From positions 1,364,001-1,428,000 of the forward strand of contig OZ252015.1 in assembly GCA_965247525.1 (NCBI GenBank): 64,000 bases of DNA, written 5' to 3'. A program made the translations under genes and the position numbers. Shown one piece after another: positions 8,120-17,641 of the stretch. Under the pieces are notes generated by a model that had not been told where the DNA came from, ran no database searches, and saw only the letters and a program-made list of their open reading frames with translations. The DNA comes from JAZKID01 sp965247525 (GTDB lineage: Bacteria; Pseudomonadota; Alphaproteobacteria; Rhizobiales; UBA4765). The stretch's first letter is position 1. Every line of letters begins with the position of its first letter.

Positions 8120-9153
8120 CAGGACGCACTTTTAAGCGTTTGTGCCGTGTTCAAGATCATTTTTTGCGTCAGTTCATCGGCTTTCGCGCGTGTCGACAAA
8201 TCAGCTGAAAAGTCAGCGGCACGTTGTTGAATATCATCGGGAATTGCGACAAATTCTTTATAGGCAAGAATAGCGCTGCCATTTTGCAGCTGGTATTCGC
8301 AGCGCGCCAATCGCGCTTCCAGGCTGTCACCTTCAATATTGCCCGATTTGCGCACGCTGATGAGCGAGGATGCAAAAGACGATAGCCTGTCGTAAAAGCT
8401 TGCGTTAGCTGAGCTCTGCTGGCGAAGCATTAAATCTGCGGCGGCTGGGAAACGTTGCAGCAAAGATGCGCGCGTGGGCAGGCCGTTTTGCGCATAGGGG
8501 CTAAGCGATGTTGCCAGTTCGGCATTGGCGGGAAATGTTTTTGACAGCGCAAGCTCGCTGGTAAAGGGCTGGCCAAGATCAATGGCCTGTTTCAGCGCCA
8601 ATGCCGACAAGGCCTCAGCAAGCTTTTGCTCTTTTTCGGCAATCCCTTGCTGCGACAGGCCGCCAAGCTTTTGCTCCAGCGCATTAAGCCGTGCTTCAAG
8701 CGGTGCAAGATCAGCCGCTTCTTTTGGTTTCATCTGCTGAATGGATTCTTCCAGCCGGTGAGTGTCGCTTTCCTGCTTTTCAGAAAGCGCCGTCATGGAA
8801 TTGCGCGTTGCCTCGAAGCGGTTGACGCTGTTTTCCAGCGTGTTGATGCGTGATCTCTGGCCTTCGACTTGTGCCATGCGGTCGGCCATTGAGCGCATTT
8901 GCCCGCTGGTATCGACGGCGCCTGAAAATGTGTCATTGCGCATCAAGGCATAAGACCCGGCAATGCCGATGCCGGCCACAAGCACAAGGCCAAGCGCAAT
9001 CGACGACCACATCAGCCCGGCGCGTGGTTTTTCAAAGCTGACAACAGGGTCGGGATTTGCAGGTTCGGGCTTTTGCGAAATGATGGGTTCGCCGAGTTTT
9101 TTAGCGCGCGGCGCCTTATCGGGTTTGGGCGGTTTCAAAGTCATATCAGCCAT
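8119..9153 (-). CDS. Alphaproteobacterial mitofilin/Mic60-like protein (COG4223)
   Basis: A 344-residue protein with a Pro/Lys-rich cytoplasmic N-terminus, one membrane helix at about 49-70, a long coiled coil (about 80-180, ending in LEARLNALEQKLGGLSQQG) and a helical C-terminal domain. This layout, between hemD and hemY, matches the alphaproteobacterial homologues of mitochondrial Mic60, which shape inner-membrane invaginations. The family is divergent, so the call leans on architecture and operon position. It lies 27 bp after hemD and touches hemY. Confidence 0.75.
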   Translation of the reverse strand: MADMTLKPPKPDKAPRAKKLGEPIISQKPEPANPDPVVSFEKPRAGLMWSSIALGLVLVAGIGIAGSYALMRNDTFSGAVDTSGQMRSMADRMAQVEGQRSRINTLENSVNRFEATRNSMTALSEKQESDTHRLEESIQQMKPKEAADLAPLEARLNALEQKLGGLSQQGIAEKEQKLAEALSALALKQAIDLGQPFTSELALSKTFPANAELATSLSPYAQNGLPTRASLLQRFPAAADLMLRQQSSANASFYDRLSSFASSLISVRKSGNIEGDSLEARLARCEYQLQNGSAILAYKEFVAIPDDIQQRAADFSADLSTRAKADELTQKMILNTAQTLKSAS

Positions 9154-9180
9154 AGGCCTTCATAACGCGATGAGGTAAAC

Positions 9181-9897
9181 TTACCTAATATTTTTTTGCG
9201 CCAGCAATCTTAAAATCTCTGCCATTTCCGGTTTTGCTGCGGCATAGGCGCGAAGCCCGCGCTCCTGAAGCGGGGCGGCAATCTCCTGCGACAGGCAGAA
9301 ATAATCTGGCGTTGCCGTAATCGTCTGCCCCATGGGAATGACAAGACTTAAAAACTGCGCGGCAGCGCGTTCAGAAAACAAAAGAACCGTTCCGACTTGC
9401 CGCTCCTTAATTGCTTGCTGCACGAACGGGGAAAAACCCGGCAGTGTGGCCATGTCGTAAGCGTCCCACACCACCAAATGAAACCCTGCTTCGGCAAGGC
9501 GTGTCTCTAACAACGGCTTTCGTTTCACACCCGCCAGATAAAGAACAGTGCCAGTCTGATGATGCGCTTCGACAAGATGTGACAGCGATGCCGCATCGCC
9601 TGTAGCGGCGGTTACACATTTAAAACCGGCATCGCGCGCGGCCTGCGCCGTTTCTTCGCCAACGCCATAAAAAGGCATATGGAAAAGATGGGTTGCGTCT
9701 TGAGTTTTGAGCGCCAGCAGCGCGTTGCGGCTGGTTGCAACAACGGCAATGGGCGTTACCTGCGGCAGCGCCGCTTCGCTGGGTACGGTTTGAAACAAAG
9801 GCGCGGACATGGCCTGATAGCCGTCGGCTTCTAACTGTTGCGTCAGGCGGTCGGCATCGGGTTGCGGGCGCGTGACAAGAACCAGCCTGCGCATCAC
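9181..9897 (-). CDS. hemD: Uroporphyrinogen-III synthase
   Basis: A 238-residue HemD-type protein. It starts with RRLVLVTRPQPDADRLTQQL and has the two-lobed pattern of the family (FYGVGEETAQAARDAGF and, in the second lobe, VGTVLLFSERAAAQFLSL). It closes hydroxymethylbilane with inversion of ring D to give uroporphyrinogen III. The start overlaps the end of hemC by 4 bases, placing it directly after the enzyme that supplies its unstable substrate. HemD sequences are poorly conserved, but the adjacent hemC makes the call firm. Confidence 0.9.
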   Translation of the reverse strand: MMRRLVLVTRPQPDADRLTQQLEADGYQAMSAPLFQTVPSEAALPQVTPIAVVATSRNALLALKTQDATHLFHMPFYGVGEETAQAARDAGFKCVTAATGDAASLSHLVEAHHQTGTVLYLAGVKRKPLLETRLAEAGFHLVVWDAYDMATLPGFSPFVQQAIKERQVGTVLLFSERAAAQFLSLVIPMGQTITATPDYFCLSQEIAAPLQERGLRAYAAAKPEMAEILRLLAQKNIR

Positions 9898-10808
9898 GAC
9901 ACAAAAAAATCGAGCGGCGCGCGCGATTTTAACTCTTCGGCCGCGTCAAAACCGATGGCATAAGCCTGATCGCTTGTGCCCTTGCGGTGTGTTTCAAAAA
10001 CAGCGCTGCCATCGGGTTTTAAAATTATCCCGTGAAATGTGAGTGTGTCACCAATGAGTTCGGCATAGCCCGCAATAGGCGTGCGGCAGGAACCGTCAAG
10101 ATGACTTAAAAAAGCCCGCTCGCACGTCAGCGCTGTCATTGAAGCCTGGTGTGAAATTGCCAAAAGCTTGACGCGCGTCACTGCATCATCTGCACGGCAT
10201 TCAAGAACGACAATGCCTTGGCCAAGCGCGGGCGGAAAGGCCTCAAGCGGTAAAATATCTGTCGCTTGTGCTTCAAGGCCAATCCGCTTCAGGCCTGCAA
10301 GCGCCAGAAGGCTGGCCTGCACATCGCCGCGCGCAATCTTCATCAGCCGTGTGTCCACATTGCCGCGAAAGTCGACGATGGTGACATCCGGCCGCAGGCG
10401 TTTCATCTGCGCGGCACGGCGCGGTGACGATGTGCCGATCACGGCGCCATGTGTAAGGCTGCCGCGTGTGGCGCCAATCAGGCAATCGCGCGCATCTTCA
10501 CGCGGCAGGCAGGCAACAAGCGCCAAGCCGTCAGGCAGAACCGCAGGCATGTCTTTTGCCGAATGAACGGCAAGGTCAATCTCGCTTGCCAGCAAGGCGT
10601 CTTCAATCTCTTTGGTGAAAAGGCCTTTGCCGCCCGCCTCGATGAGGGAGCGATCTTGAATTTTATCGCCCGTGGTCACGAAGGTTTTGATGGCAATATC
10701 GGCAGGGGCGCAGCCATGCGTCTTCGCAAGGGCGGCGCGCGTCATTTCCGCCTGCGCAAGGGCAAGGCGCGAACCACGGGTGCCAATTGTCAAAAACGCC
10801 GTCATCAT
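9894..10808 (-). CDS. hemC: Porphobilinogen deaminase (hydroxymethylbilane synthase)
   Basis: A 304-residue cytosolic enzyme that polymerises four porphobilinogens into hydroxymethylbilane. Clear family motifs are IGTRGSRLALAQA at the start, AVHSAKDMP near 80-88, IGTSSPRRAAQM near 124-135, and the cofactor site LDGSCRTPIAGY with C241 carrying the dipyrromethane. Length is typical. It is first in the hemC-hemD-mitofilin-hemY operon and divergent from tsaD across a 94-bp gap that must hold both promoters. Confidence 0.97.
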   Translation of the reverse strand: MMTAFLTIGTRGSRLALAQAEMTRAALAKTHGCAPADIAIKTFVTTGDKIQDRSLIEAGGKGLFTKEIEDALLASEIDLAVHSAKDMPAVLPDGLALVACLPREDARDCLIGATRGSLTHGAVIGTSSPRRAAQMKRLRPDVTIVDFRGNVDTRLMKIARGDVQASLLALAGLKRIGLEAQATDILPLEAFPPALGQGIVVLECRADDAVTRVKLLAISHQASMTALTCERAFLSHLDGSCRTPIAGYAELIGDTLTFHGIILKPDGSAVFETHRKGTSDQAYAIGFDAAEELKSRAPLDFFVS

Positions 10809-10902
10809 GACCGATCAACCTCATGAAAATTTGCACCAACGCCGTGCGAGTGCTAGCCAAAAATATGGAATATTGTCTTAATCTCCGGCGGGCCTGCGCG
10901 CA

Positions 10903-11967
10903 ATGATTGTCCTTGGACTTGAAACAAGCTGCGATGAAACAGCGGTTGGCCTTGTCAGCTTGTCGCCGGACGGCTCAGGCAAGGTGCTGGCGGAGCGCCT
11001 TCGCAGCCAGATTGCTGAACATACGCCGTTTGGAGGCGTTGTTCCGGAAATTGCCGCGCGCGCGCATGTCGGCATTCTTGATCGGCAGATCATTGAAACG
11101 TTGGATGAAGCGGGGGTAACGCTTGCGCAAATCGACGCGATTGCGGCAACCGCAGGCCCCGGTCTTCTGGGCGGCCTGCTGGTGGGCGCAATGACGGGCG
11201 AGGTGCTCGCTGAGGTGACGGGCAAGCCCTATATTCCCATCAATCATCTGGAAGCGCATGCGCTCACCCCGCGTCTGACCGATGGGCTGGCCTTTCCGTA
11301 TTTGATGCTGCTGGTCTCGGGGGGGCACACGCAGATTTTATCCGTAGAAAATGTCGGTGTTTACAAACGCCTTGCCACCACAATCGACGATGCTTTGGGC
11401 GAGGCCTTCGACAAGGTTGCAAAAATGCTGGGGCTTGGTTTTCCGGGCGGAAAATATGTCGAGCAATGGGCGCTACGCGGGGATGCTCAAAGATTTGATT
11501 TTCCGCGGCCGATGAAGGGCCGCGAGCTGCCGCATTTTTCATTCTCAGGATTGAAAACGGCGGTGCGCCAGCAGGCGCAGAGTTTAGAGCCGCTGGGCGA
11601 CCAAGATATCTGTGATCTTTGCGCCAGCTTTCAAGCAGCGGCGGCAGATGCAGTCGCCGACCGTTTGTCGCGTGCCATCGACCTTTTTAAAATTACGCAT
11701 GACAGCGCGCCGGTCATTGCGATTGCAGGCGGGGTTGCGGCCAACACAGCCTTGAGCACACGACTGCAAAGCAGCATTGCCGCAAAAGGCGGACGTTTGG
11801 TTGTGCCGCCCGCTGCACTATGCACCGATAACGGCGTCATGATTGCATGGGCGGGACTTGAGCGTCTGCGCGCCAATAAAATTGAAACGATGGAAACACT
11901 TGCCCGCGCCCGCTGGCCGCTTGATCCCAACGCTGAAGCTGTCGCTTTTGCCGGTGTTAAAGCATGA
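10903..11967 (+). CDS. tsaD: tRNA N6-adenosine threonylcarbamoyltransferase TsaD
   Basis: A 354-residue Kae1/TsaD protein that transfers the threonylcarbamoyl group to A37 of ANN-decoding tRNAs with TsaB and TsaE. It has the start VLGLETSCDETA, metal ligands H115 and H119 in NHLEAHA, the ATP-binding SGGHTQ at 139-144, and the late CTDNGVMIAWAG segment. Length is normal. It begins a tsaD-gpsA-EVE operon, overlapping gpsA by 4 bases (ATGA). Confidence 0.97.
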   Translation: MIVLGLETSCDETAVGLVSLSPDGSGKVLAERLRSQIAEHTPFGGVVPEIAARAHVGILDRQIIETLDEAGVTLAQIDAIAATAGPGLLGGLLVGAMTGEVLAEVTGKPYIPINHLEAHALTPRLTDGLAFPYLMLLVSGGHTQILSVENVGVYKRLATTIDDALGEAFDKVAKMLGLGFPGGKYVEQWALRGDAQRFDFPRPMKGRELPHFSFSGLKTAVRQQAQSLEPLGDQDICDLCASFQAAAADAVADRLSRAIDLFKITHDSAPVIAIAGGVAANTALSTRLQSSIAAKGGRLVVPPAALCTDNGVMIAWAGLERLRANKIETMETLARARWPLDPNAEAVAFAGVKA

Positions 11968-12959
11968 ACACGATGTATCAGCGTATTGGTGTCATCGGTG
12001 CGGGCGCTTGGGGAACAGCGTTGGCGCTGAGCGCTGCGCGCGCAGGTCGCGATACGCTCCTCTGGGGACGTAATGCCGATGCCATGGCGGCCATGCAGTC
12101 GGCGCGCATGAACAGCGCGCATCTTGAGGGTGTGTCATTCCCGGGCAATCTGCATGCCAGCGCCGCACCGATGCGTTTGTCTGATTGCGACCTTCTGCTC
12201 GCCGCTGTGCCGGCACAAATGCTCAATGCCTGTCTTGCAGATTTGAAGCCGCATCTTCCGCCTGTTCCTGTGCTGATCTGCGCCAAGGGGATCGAGCAGA
12301 AAAGCGGCCAGTTTCTGTCCGACCATCTTGCGCAGATTTTGTCAGCGCAGCCGATCGGCATGTTGTCCGGCCCGGGCTTTGCCAAAGACGTTGCGCAAGG
12401 TCTGCCAACAGCCGTTAGCCTTGCTTTTGCGAATGTAAAGATTGCGGCGACAGCGGCAGCCTCGCTCAGTTCGCAAACATTGCGGCTGTATTCGGCGACA
12501 GATGTGCGCGGCGTTGAAATTGGCGGCGCGTTAAAAAATATTTTTGCAATTGCAGCTGGCGTGGTTGCTGGAGGCGGCTTTGGTGAAAGCGCGCGCGCCG
12601 CGCTGATCGCCCGCAGCTTTGCTGAAATGCAGCGTTTTGGCATTGCGCATGGCGCCAAACTGGAAACCTTTTCAGGCCTTTCGGGGCTGGGTGATCTGGT
12701 GCTGACAGCAACATCGCCGCAGTCGCGTAATTTTCGTTTCGGACTTGCGCTCGGGACGGGTGAAAGCGTCAACGAGGCCCAGAAAAAACTGGGAACAGTT
12801 GAGGGCATTTCAACAGCAAGCGCGGCGCTTGCGCAAAGTGCTTTGAAAAATATTGAAATGCCGGTGACGCAGGCCGTCGTCAATATTCTTTCCGGCACGG
12901 AGAGCATTGATGCCGCAGCAATGCGGCTGCTTCGTCGCCCTTTAAAAAGCGAGGCTTGA
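11964..12959 (+). CDS. gpsA: Glycerol-3-phosphate dehydrogenase [NAD(P)+]
   Basis: A 331-residue enzyme that reduces dihydroxyacetone phosphate to sn-glycerol 3-phosphate for phospholipid synthesis. The N-terminal Rossmann motif is GVIGAGAWGTALAL. The catalytic segment is GGALKNIFAIAAGV, followed by the family pattern LSGLGDLVLTATSPQSRNFRFG. The start overlaps the tsaD stop; an internal ATG two codons later is also possible. The stop directly abuts the EVE-domain gene. Confidence 0.96.
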   Translation: MNTMYQRIGVIGAGAWGTALALSAARAGRDTLLWGRNADAMAAMQSARMNSAHLEGVSFPGNLHASAAPMRLSDCDLLLAAVPAQMLNACLADLKPHLPPVPVLICAKGIEQKSGQFLSDHLAQILSAQPIGMLSGPGFAKDVAQGLPTAVSLAFANVKIAATAAASLSSQTLRLYSATDVRGVEIGGALKNIFAIAAGVVAGGGFGESARAALIARSFAEMQRFGIAHGAKLETFSGLSGLGDLVLTATSPQSRNFRFGLALGTGESVNEAQKKLGTVEGISTASAALAQSALKNIEMPVTQAVVNILSGTESIDAAAMRLLRRPLKSEA

Positions 12960-13382
12960 ATGGCGTATTGGCTGATTAAATCCGAGCCGGATGTCTGGTC
13001 GTGGAACGATCAGGTAAAAGCGGGCGCCAAAGGCACGCCGTGGACCGGGGTTCGCAATCATCTTGCCAAAAACCATCTTCAGGCGATGAAAAAAGGCGAT
13101 CTCTGCTTTTTCTATCATTCAAATACAGGCAAGGAAATTGTCGGTGTATGTGAAGTTGTGCGCGCGGCCTATCCCGACCCGACAGCAGAGCCGGACACGC
13201 CGTGGGTCTGCGTCGATGTTAAAGCACTCATACCGCTCAAAACTTTTGTCACGCTGGCCGATGTCAAAACGACCAAGGATTTAAAAAAAATGGCGCTGGT
13301 GACCAGCGCCAGATTGTCGGTTCAGCCTGTCACGCCCGGCGAATGGGCGTTCATTCGAAAGGCTGGCGGTTTACAGAGTTAG
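12960..13382 (+). CDS. EVE domain protein
   Basis: A 140-residue single-domain protein of the EVE family (YTH/PUA-like fold). It opens with MAYWLIKSEPDVWSWNDQ and has the characteristic WTGVRNHLAKNHLQAMKKGDLCFFYHSN. EVE domains are thought to bind modified bases in RNA or DNA; some work with restriction systems, but this housekeeping version commonly follows gpsA or tsaD in alphaproteobacteria, and its physiological role is unknown. The start follows the gpsA stop without a gap. The last 4 bases overlap the end of the opposing gene. Confidence 0.9.
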   Translation: MAYWLIKSEPDVWSWNDQVKAGAKGTPWTGVRNHLAKNHLQAMKKGDLCFFYHSNTGKEIVGVCEVVRAAYPDPTAEPDTPWVCVDVKALIPLKTFVTLADVKTTKDLKKMALVTSARLSVQPVTPGEWAFIRKAGGLQS

Positions 13383-14035
13383 TTTGTGCCGCCCAACGAG
13401 ATAGAAGCGGTGTCATAGTCTTGCTCGAGTGCATTGATCTGTTTGGTCAAATCGGCGCGCTTGGTTTTGACTGTGTCCTGAATTTCCGTCTCCACATCGC
13501 GCTGCCACTTTTCGCGTTTTGAAGGGTCGCTATCGGCATCGACGGAATCACTGACAAGAGCGTCGACATTTTTGCTGCCTTGCGCAGAAATAAATCTAAT
13601 CGCGGCGTTCATTTCCACCTCACGGTCAGAGGCTGGAGCACCGGGCGGCCGCTGCGGCGGAAAATGTTGCAGCAGATAAAACCTGTCGCGAAGCTCAGCC
13701 ATCAGCGAGCCATTGTTTGTATCAGCAAGATCATCATAAAGGCGCGGCAGCTTGGAAAGCGATGGCTCATCAGCCGCAATCGCCTTGCCATCTGCCCCGA
13801 GCTTGTAGAGGCGGGCCGGACTTTTTAATGGATTGACCAGCACATAGCTGCTGCCATCTTTTGCGTTGTAAGCGCTCAGGCTTCCGCCTTTTTCGCTCAA
13901 TGACGCGATGAGGGAAGCGTTGGCACTTTGGAAACGTTTTAAAATTTGCTGCGGCGTGTCCTGGTCTGGCAAACGAAAGACAGTGCGGAGACCAAGCGCG
14001 GGTGTGGCGGAGGGAAGTTTTGAGATTGTCGACAT
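13379..14035 (-). CDS. Uncharacterised 218-aa protein
   Basis: I do not recognise this protein. It has no signal peptide or membrane segment and is rich in charged and polar residues. Residues 50-80 have the form AYNAKDGSSYVLVN...RLYKLGADGKAIAADEPSLSKL, and the C-terminal third (about 170-205) is predicted helical and highly charged. The same layout (short N-terminus, AYxxxDGxxxVL, then LxxDGxxxxxxS, then a charged helical region) occurs in the unknown protein at 16058-16597. The two flank the acetyl-CoA synthetase gene in the same orientation, so they may be distant paralogues. It converges on the EVE gene with a 4-base overlap. Codon use looks like that of its neighbours. Confidence 0.7.
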   Translation of the reverse strand: MSTISKLPSATPALGLRTVFRLPDQDTPQQILKRFQSANASLIASLSEKGGSLSAYNAKDGSSYVLVNPLKSPARLYKLGADGKAIAADEPSLSKLPRLYDDLADTNNGSLMAELRDRFYLLQHFPPQRPPGAPASDREVEMNAAIRFISAQGSKNVDALVSDSVDADSDPSKREKWQRDVETEIQDTVKTKRADLTKQINALEQDYDTASISLGGTN

Positions 14036-14175
14036 TATTTGTGCCTTTTTAAAATAAGAGAGGGGTCTATCTAGATCCTTATAGATCGCGCCAACGGGGC
14101 TGACAATCGTCTTTTGCCTGGGCTATGCTGGCCGCTCATTCTGCTTCAGGCGCTCTCAACAAAGGCGGGGCTTCA

Positions 14176-16061
14176 ATGACGATCAATGCCGAAAACTACG
14201 GGCAAGCTTACGAAATGGCAAAAAAAAACCCCGACACGTTCTGGGGCGAGGCGGCGCAGCGGCTCGATTGGTCAACTCCTTTTACAAAGGTCATGAATGC
14301 GGTTTTTTCGGCTGACACTGTCTCAATCAAATGGTTTGAAGACGGGGCGCTGAATGTCAGCGCCAACTGCGTTGACCGCCACGCCGATAAAACGCCCGAC
14401 TGTATCGCTGTTATTTTTGAAGGCGATGAACCCGATGACAGCCGCACCATCACCTATGCGCAGCTGAAAACAGAGGTTTGCCGCGCGGCCAATGTTCTCA
14501 AAGCGCTCGGCGTCAAAAAAGGCGACCGGGTCACCATCTACATGCCGATGATCCCTGAAGCGGCCTTTGCCATGCTGGCTGTGCGCGTATCGGCGCCGTT
14601 CATTCAGTGGTCTTTGGCGGGTTCTCGCCCGAAAGTTTGGCAGGTCGTATCAATGATTGTGCGTCAGACGTTGTCATTACCGCCAATGAGGGCGTGCGCG
14701 GCGGTAAAAAAATTCCTTTAAAAGCCAATGTCGATGCCGCACTTGAAAAATGCAGCGTGCGCAAAGTGCTGGTGGCCAAACGCACGGATGTGCCCGTTCC
14801 GATGCAAGAGGGGCGCGATGTCTGGTGGCATGAGGCGGCATTCAATGTGAGCGACGACTGCCCCGCCGAACCGATGAATGCCGAGGACCCTCTTTTTATT
14901 CTTTACACCTCGGGCTCAACCGGAAAACCAAAAGGTGTGTTGCACACCAGCGGTGGCTATCTGGTTCACGCGGCGCTGACACATGAAACGATTTTTGCCT
15001 ATCGCCCGGAAGAGATTTACTGGTGCACGGCCGATGTGGGCTGGGTCACCGGGCATTCTTACATCGTTTACGGCCCGCTTGCGAATGGTGCGACGACGCT
15101 GATGTTTGAAGGCGTGCCGACCTATCCCGATGCGTTGCGGTTCTGGCAGGTCATCGACAAGTGGAAGGTCAATATATTTTACACCGCGCCGACGGCGATC
15201 CGCGCATTAATGGCGCTTGGCGACGCGCCGGTCAAAGCGTGCGCGCGCAGCTCTCTTCGCCTTCTCGGCACTGTCGGAGAGCCGATCAACCCCGAAGCAT
15301 GGGAGTGGTATCACCGCGTTGTCGGCGATGGCCGCTGCCCTATTGTCGATACATGGTGGCAGACAGAGACAGGCGGCATTATGATTTCGCCATTGCCATC
15401 AATGCAAAACATTAAGCCGGGCGCGGCAATGACGCCGTTTCCGGGCGTGCTACCTCAATTGGTTGATGCCGAAGGCGTGGTGCTTGAAGGCGAAACTTCT
15501 GGCAATCTTGTCATCGCGCAAAGCTGGCCGGGGCAGGCGCGCACGGTTTACGGCGACCATCAACGCTTCATCGACACTTATTTTAAAGCCTATCCGGGAA
15601 AATATTTTACAGGCGACGGCGCGCGCCGCGACAGCGATGGAAGCTACTGGATCACGGGACGGGTGGACGATGTCATCAATGTGTCCGGCCACCGTCTTGG
15701 AACAGCAGAAGTTGAAAGCGCTTTGGTCGCCCATGAAAAAGTGGCCGAGGCTGCCGTGGTCGGCATGCCTCACGACATTAAGGGCCAAGGGATTTATGCC
15801 TATGTGACGCTGAATGCAGGTGAGGCCGGCGATGATATGTTGCGGCAATCTCTCATCGCATGCGTGCGCAAACACATTGGCGCGATTGCAACGCCAGATA
15901 AAATCCAGTTCGCAGCAGGCCTGCCCAAAACCCGCTCCGGCAAAATCATGCGCAGGATTTTACGTAAAATTGCTGAGAACGACATTGCCAATCTTGGCGA
16001 TATCTCAACACTGGCCGATCCTTCAGTGGTGGAAACGCTTGTTGCGCAGCGTATCGCCTAG
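14176..16061 (+). pseudogene. acsA: Acetyl-CoA synthetase, interrupted by a one-base deletion
   Basis: Two overlapping reading frames together encode a whole AMP-forming acetyl-CoA synthetase of about 628 residues. The first (14176-14721, or from an ATG at 14125) carries the N-terminus with DTFWGEAAQRLDW and ends its homology at AAFAMLA. The second resumes as HSVVFGGFSPESLAGRI and continues through YTSGSTGKPKG, TADVGWVTGHSY, WWQTETGG, YFTGDGARRD and the C-terminal TRSGKIMRRILRK with the acetylatable Lys. Restoring one T between 14580 and 14581 would give the family sequence MLACARIGAIHSVVFGG (A-C-A-R-I-G-A-V here). All catalytic segments are intact, so this is either a very recent inactivation or a base-calling error. 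A GTG at 14607 could at most start a truncated protein. Confidence 0.85.
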
Positions 16062-16597
16062 AATGTGACGCTGCGCCTGTCGTCGGCGCCAACAAAATTC
16101 TTTTGTGCTTTTTCGATACCGTGAATAGCACTTTTTATATTATCGACCATTTGTCCATACACTTCCTTGGCCGTCATTGGATTTCCCAACCCATCGACAA
16201 TGTCGTTTTTTCGCTGAAGGTTTTCGAGTATCGTTTTTTTGGTGTTTTTTAATTCGACGAGCTTTTCTTTCAATTTCGCAATCTGCCCCTCAGGATTTTT
16301 CAGATTGTCGGAGGCCATCGCAATTTGAAAGGTTTTGGCTTCCGCGGCACTGAGCCCTTGTGTCACTGTGCCATCTTTATGAAGGACGAAAGGCATTGTA
16401 AGCCGACCCTGTGTCGCCAGAATAAGCGTGTCGCCGTCTTGCGATGTATAGGCGCGAAGATCGTAAACTCCAGCCAGCGATGGGAAAGCAGATTTCAGCT
16501 GTTTTGTCAGCGTGTCAGTGAGCAACAGATTGTCGAATGTCATGACGGCGGGTGCAATGGGTTTTGTGCGTGTTGAAGCTGGCAAAATGTGGGTCAT
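16058..16597 (-). CDS. Uncharacterised 179-aa protein, possible relative of the 13379-14035 product
   Basis: Unknown function. No signal peptide or membrane helix. A segment DLRAYTSQDGDTLILATQGRL leads to PFVLHKDGTVTQGLSAAEA, resembling the central part of the unknown protein on the other side of acsA. The second half is helical and Lys-rich (AKLKEKLVELKNTKKTILENLQ), probably coiled coil. Three in-frame ATGs exist. The one at 16597 has AAAGGA 9 bases before it and is preferred; 16624 with AAGAG is also possible. The 3' end overlaps the acsA stop by 4 bases on the opposite strand. Confidence 0.65.
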   Translation of the reverse strand: MTHILPASTRTKPIAPAVMTFDNLLLTDTLTKQLKSAFPSLAGVYDLRAYTSQDGDTLILATQGRLTMPFVLHKDGTVTQGLSAAEAKTFQIAMASDNLKNPEGQIAKLKEKLVELKNTKKTILENLQRKNDIVDGLGNPMTAKEVYGQMVDNIKSAIHGIEKAQKNFVGADDRRSVTF

Positions 16598-16696
16598 CTG
16601 TAATTTCCTTTGAATATGTGTCATATTAACTCTTTTAAATGTTTTGCGCAATTTCGCCGCCATTTCATAGTAAATGTAAAAACAGGAGACTGTTGA

Positions 16697-17641
16697 ATGA
16701 ACGCCCTCAAAACCACTTTGCTGCTCGCGGCTTTAACGGCACTGTTTATGGGCGTCGGGTATCTGATCGGTGGTCGCGGCGGTGCGGGCATTGCGTTTCT
16801 TGCCGCGCTGGCAACAAACTTCTTTGCATACTGGAATTCTGGCAGCATGGTCTTGCGCATGTTCGGCGCGCGCGAGGTGACGGCAAAAGAGCAGCCCGAT
16901 CTCTATAGCCTTGTCCAGAATTTATGCCGGCAGGCCAACCTGCCTATGCCGCGCGTGTATCTCATCGACAATCCGCAACCGAACGCCTTTGCAACGGGGC
17001 GCAATGCAGAACATGCCGCCGTGGCCGTTCACACCGGCCTTCTCGACAGGTTGGAGCGTGATGAGGTTGAAGGCGTTATTGCCCATGAGCTGGGCCATAT
17101 TAAAAACCATGACACGCTGATTATGACGCTGACGGCCACATTGGCCGGTGCCATTTCAATGCTGGCGCAGTTCGGTTTTTTTTTTGGCGGCGGTAACAAT
17201 CGCAATACGTCCAACCCATTTGGCTTCATGGGCGTTTTGCTGGCTGCAATCATTGCACCACTTGGTGCAGGGCTTGTGCAAATGGCGGTCTCGCGCACGC
17301 GCGAATACGCAGCTGACAAAGCGGGCGCAGAAATTTCCGGCATGCCTCTGGCGCTGGCTTCGGCGCTGCAAAAGATTTCAGCGAGTATTGCCGACATCCC
17401 CAATCCCGATGCGGAGCGCCATCCTGCTGCGGCGCATCTGTTTATCATCAACCCTTTATCGGGGCTTGGAATGGACAATCTGTTTTCAACGCATCCTGAT
17501 ACGCAAAATCGTGTCGCCGCGCTGGAAGCGATTGCGCGCCGCGGCGAGATACGCGAGCCTTCGGTGGGCATGAACGACAACAGCCCATGGGGTGAAATCA
17601 AAGACCTGTCACTCAATGACCGTTCAGGTCCTTGGGCGTGA
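16697..17641 (+). CDS. htpX: Membrane zinc metalloprotease HtpX
   Basis: A 314-residue M48 protease of the inner membrane that degrades damaged membrane proteins. N-terminal helices span about 4-25 and 29-48. The zinc site is H130-E131-L-G-H134, with the third ligand expected in the SRTREYAADKAGAE segment near 205. Two further helices lie at about 145-165 and 177-200. CAGGAG is 9 bases before the ATG. The stop overlaps the next start (GTGA), coupling it to the RsmB-like gene. Confidence 0.95.
   Translation: MNALKTTLLLAALTALFMGVGYLIGGRGGAGIAFLAALATNFFAYWNSGSMVLRMFGAREVTAKEQPDLYSLVQNLCRQANLPMPRVYLIDNPQPNAFATGRNAEHAAVAVHTGLLDRLERDEVEGVIAHELGHIKNHDTLIMTLTATLAGAISMLAQFGFFFGGGNNRNTSNPFGFMGVLLAAIIAPLGAGLVQMAVSRTREYAADKAGAEISGMPLALASALQKISASIADIPNPDAERHPAAAHLFIINPLSGLGMDNLFSTHPDTQNRVAALEAIARRGEIREPSVGMNDNSPWGEIKDLSLNDRSGPWA

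Noticed and set aside
12960..13382. EVE domain gene as part of a restriction or defence system
   Set aside because: It is an isolated single-domain protein in a housekeeping operon with gpsA and tsaD; no restriction genes are near.
14607..14721. Two separate overlapping genes for an AMP-binding enzyme
   Set aside because: The two frames are consecutive parts of one acetyl-CoA synthetase joined by a one-base deletion, not independent genes.
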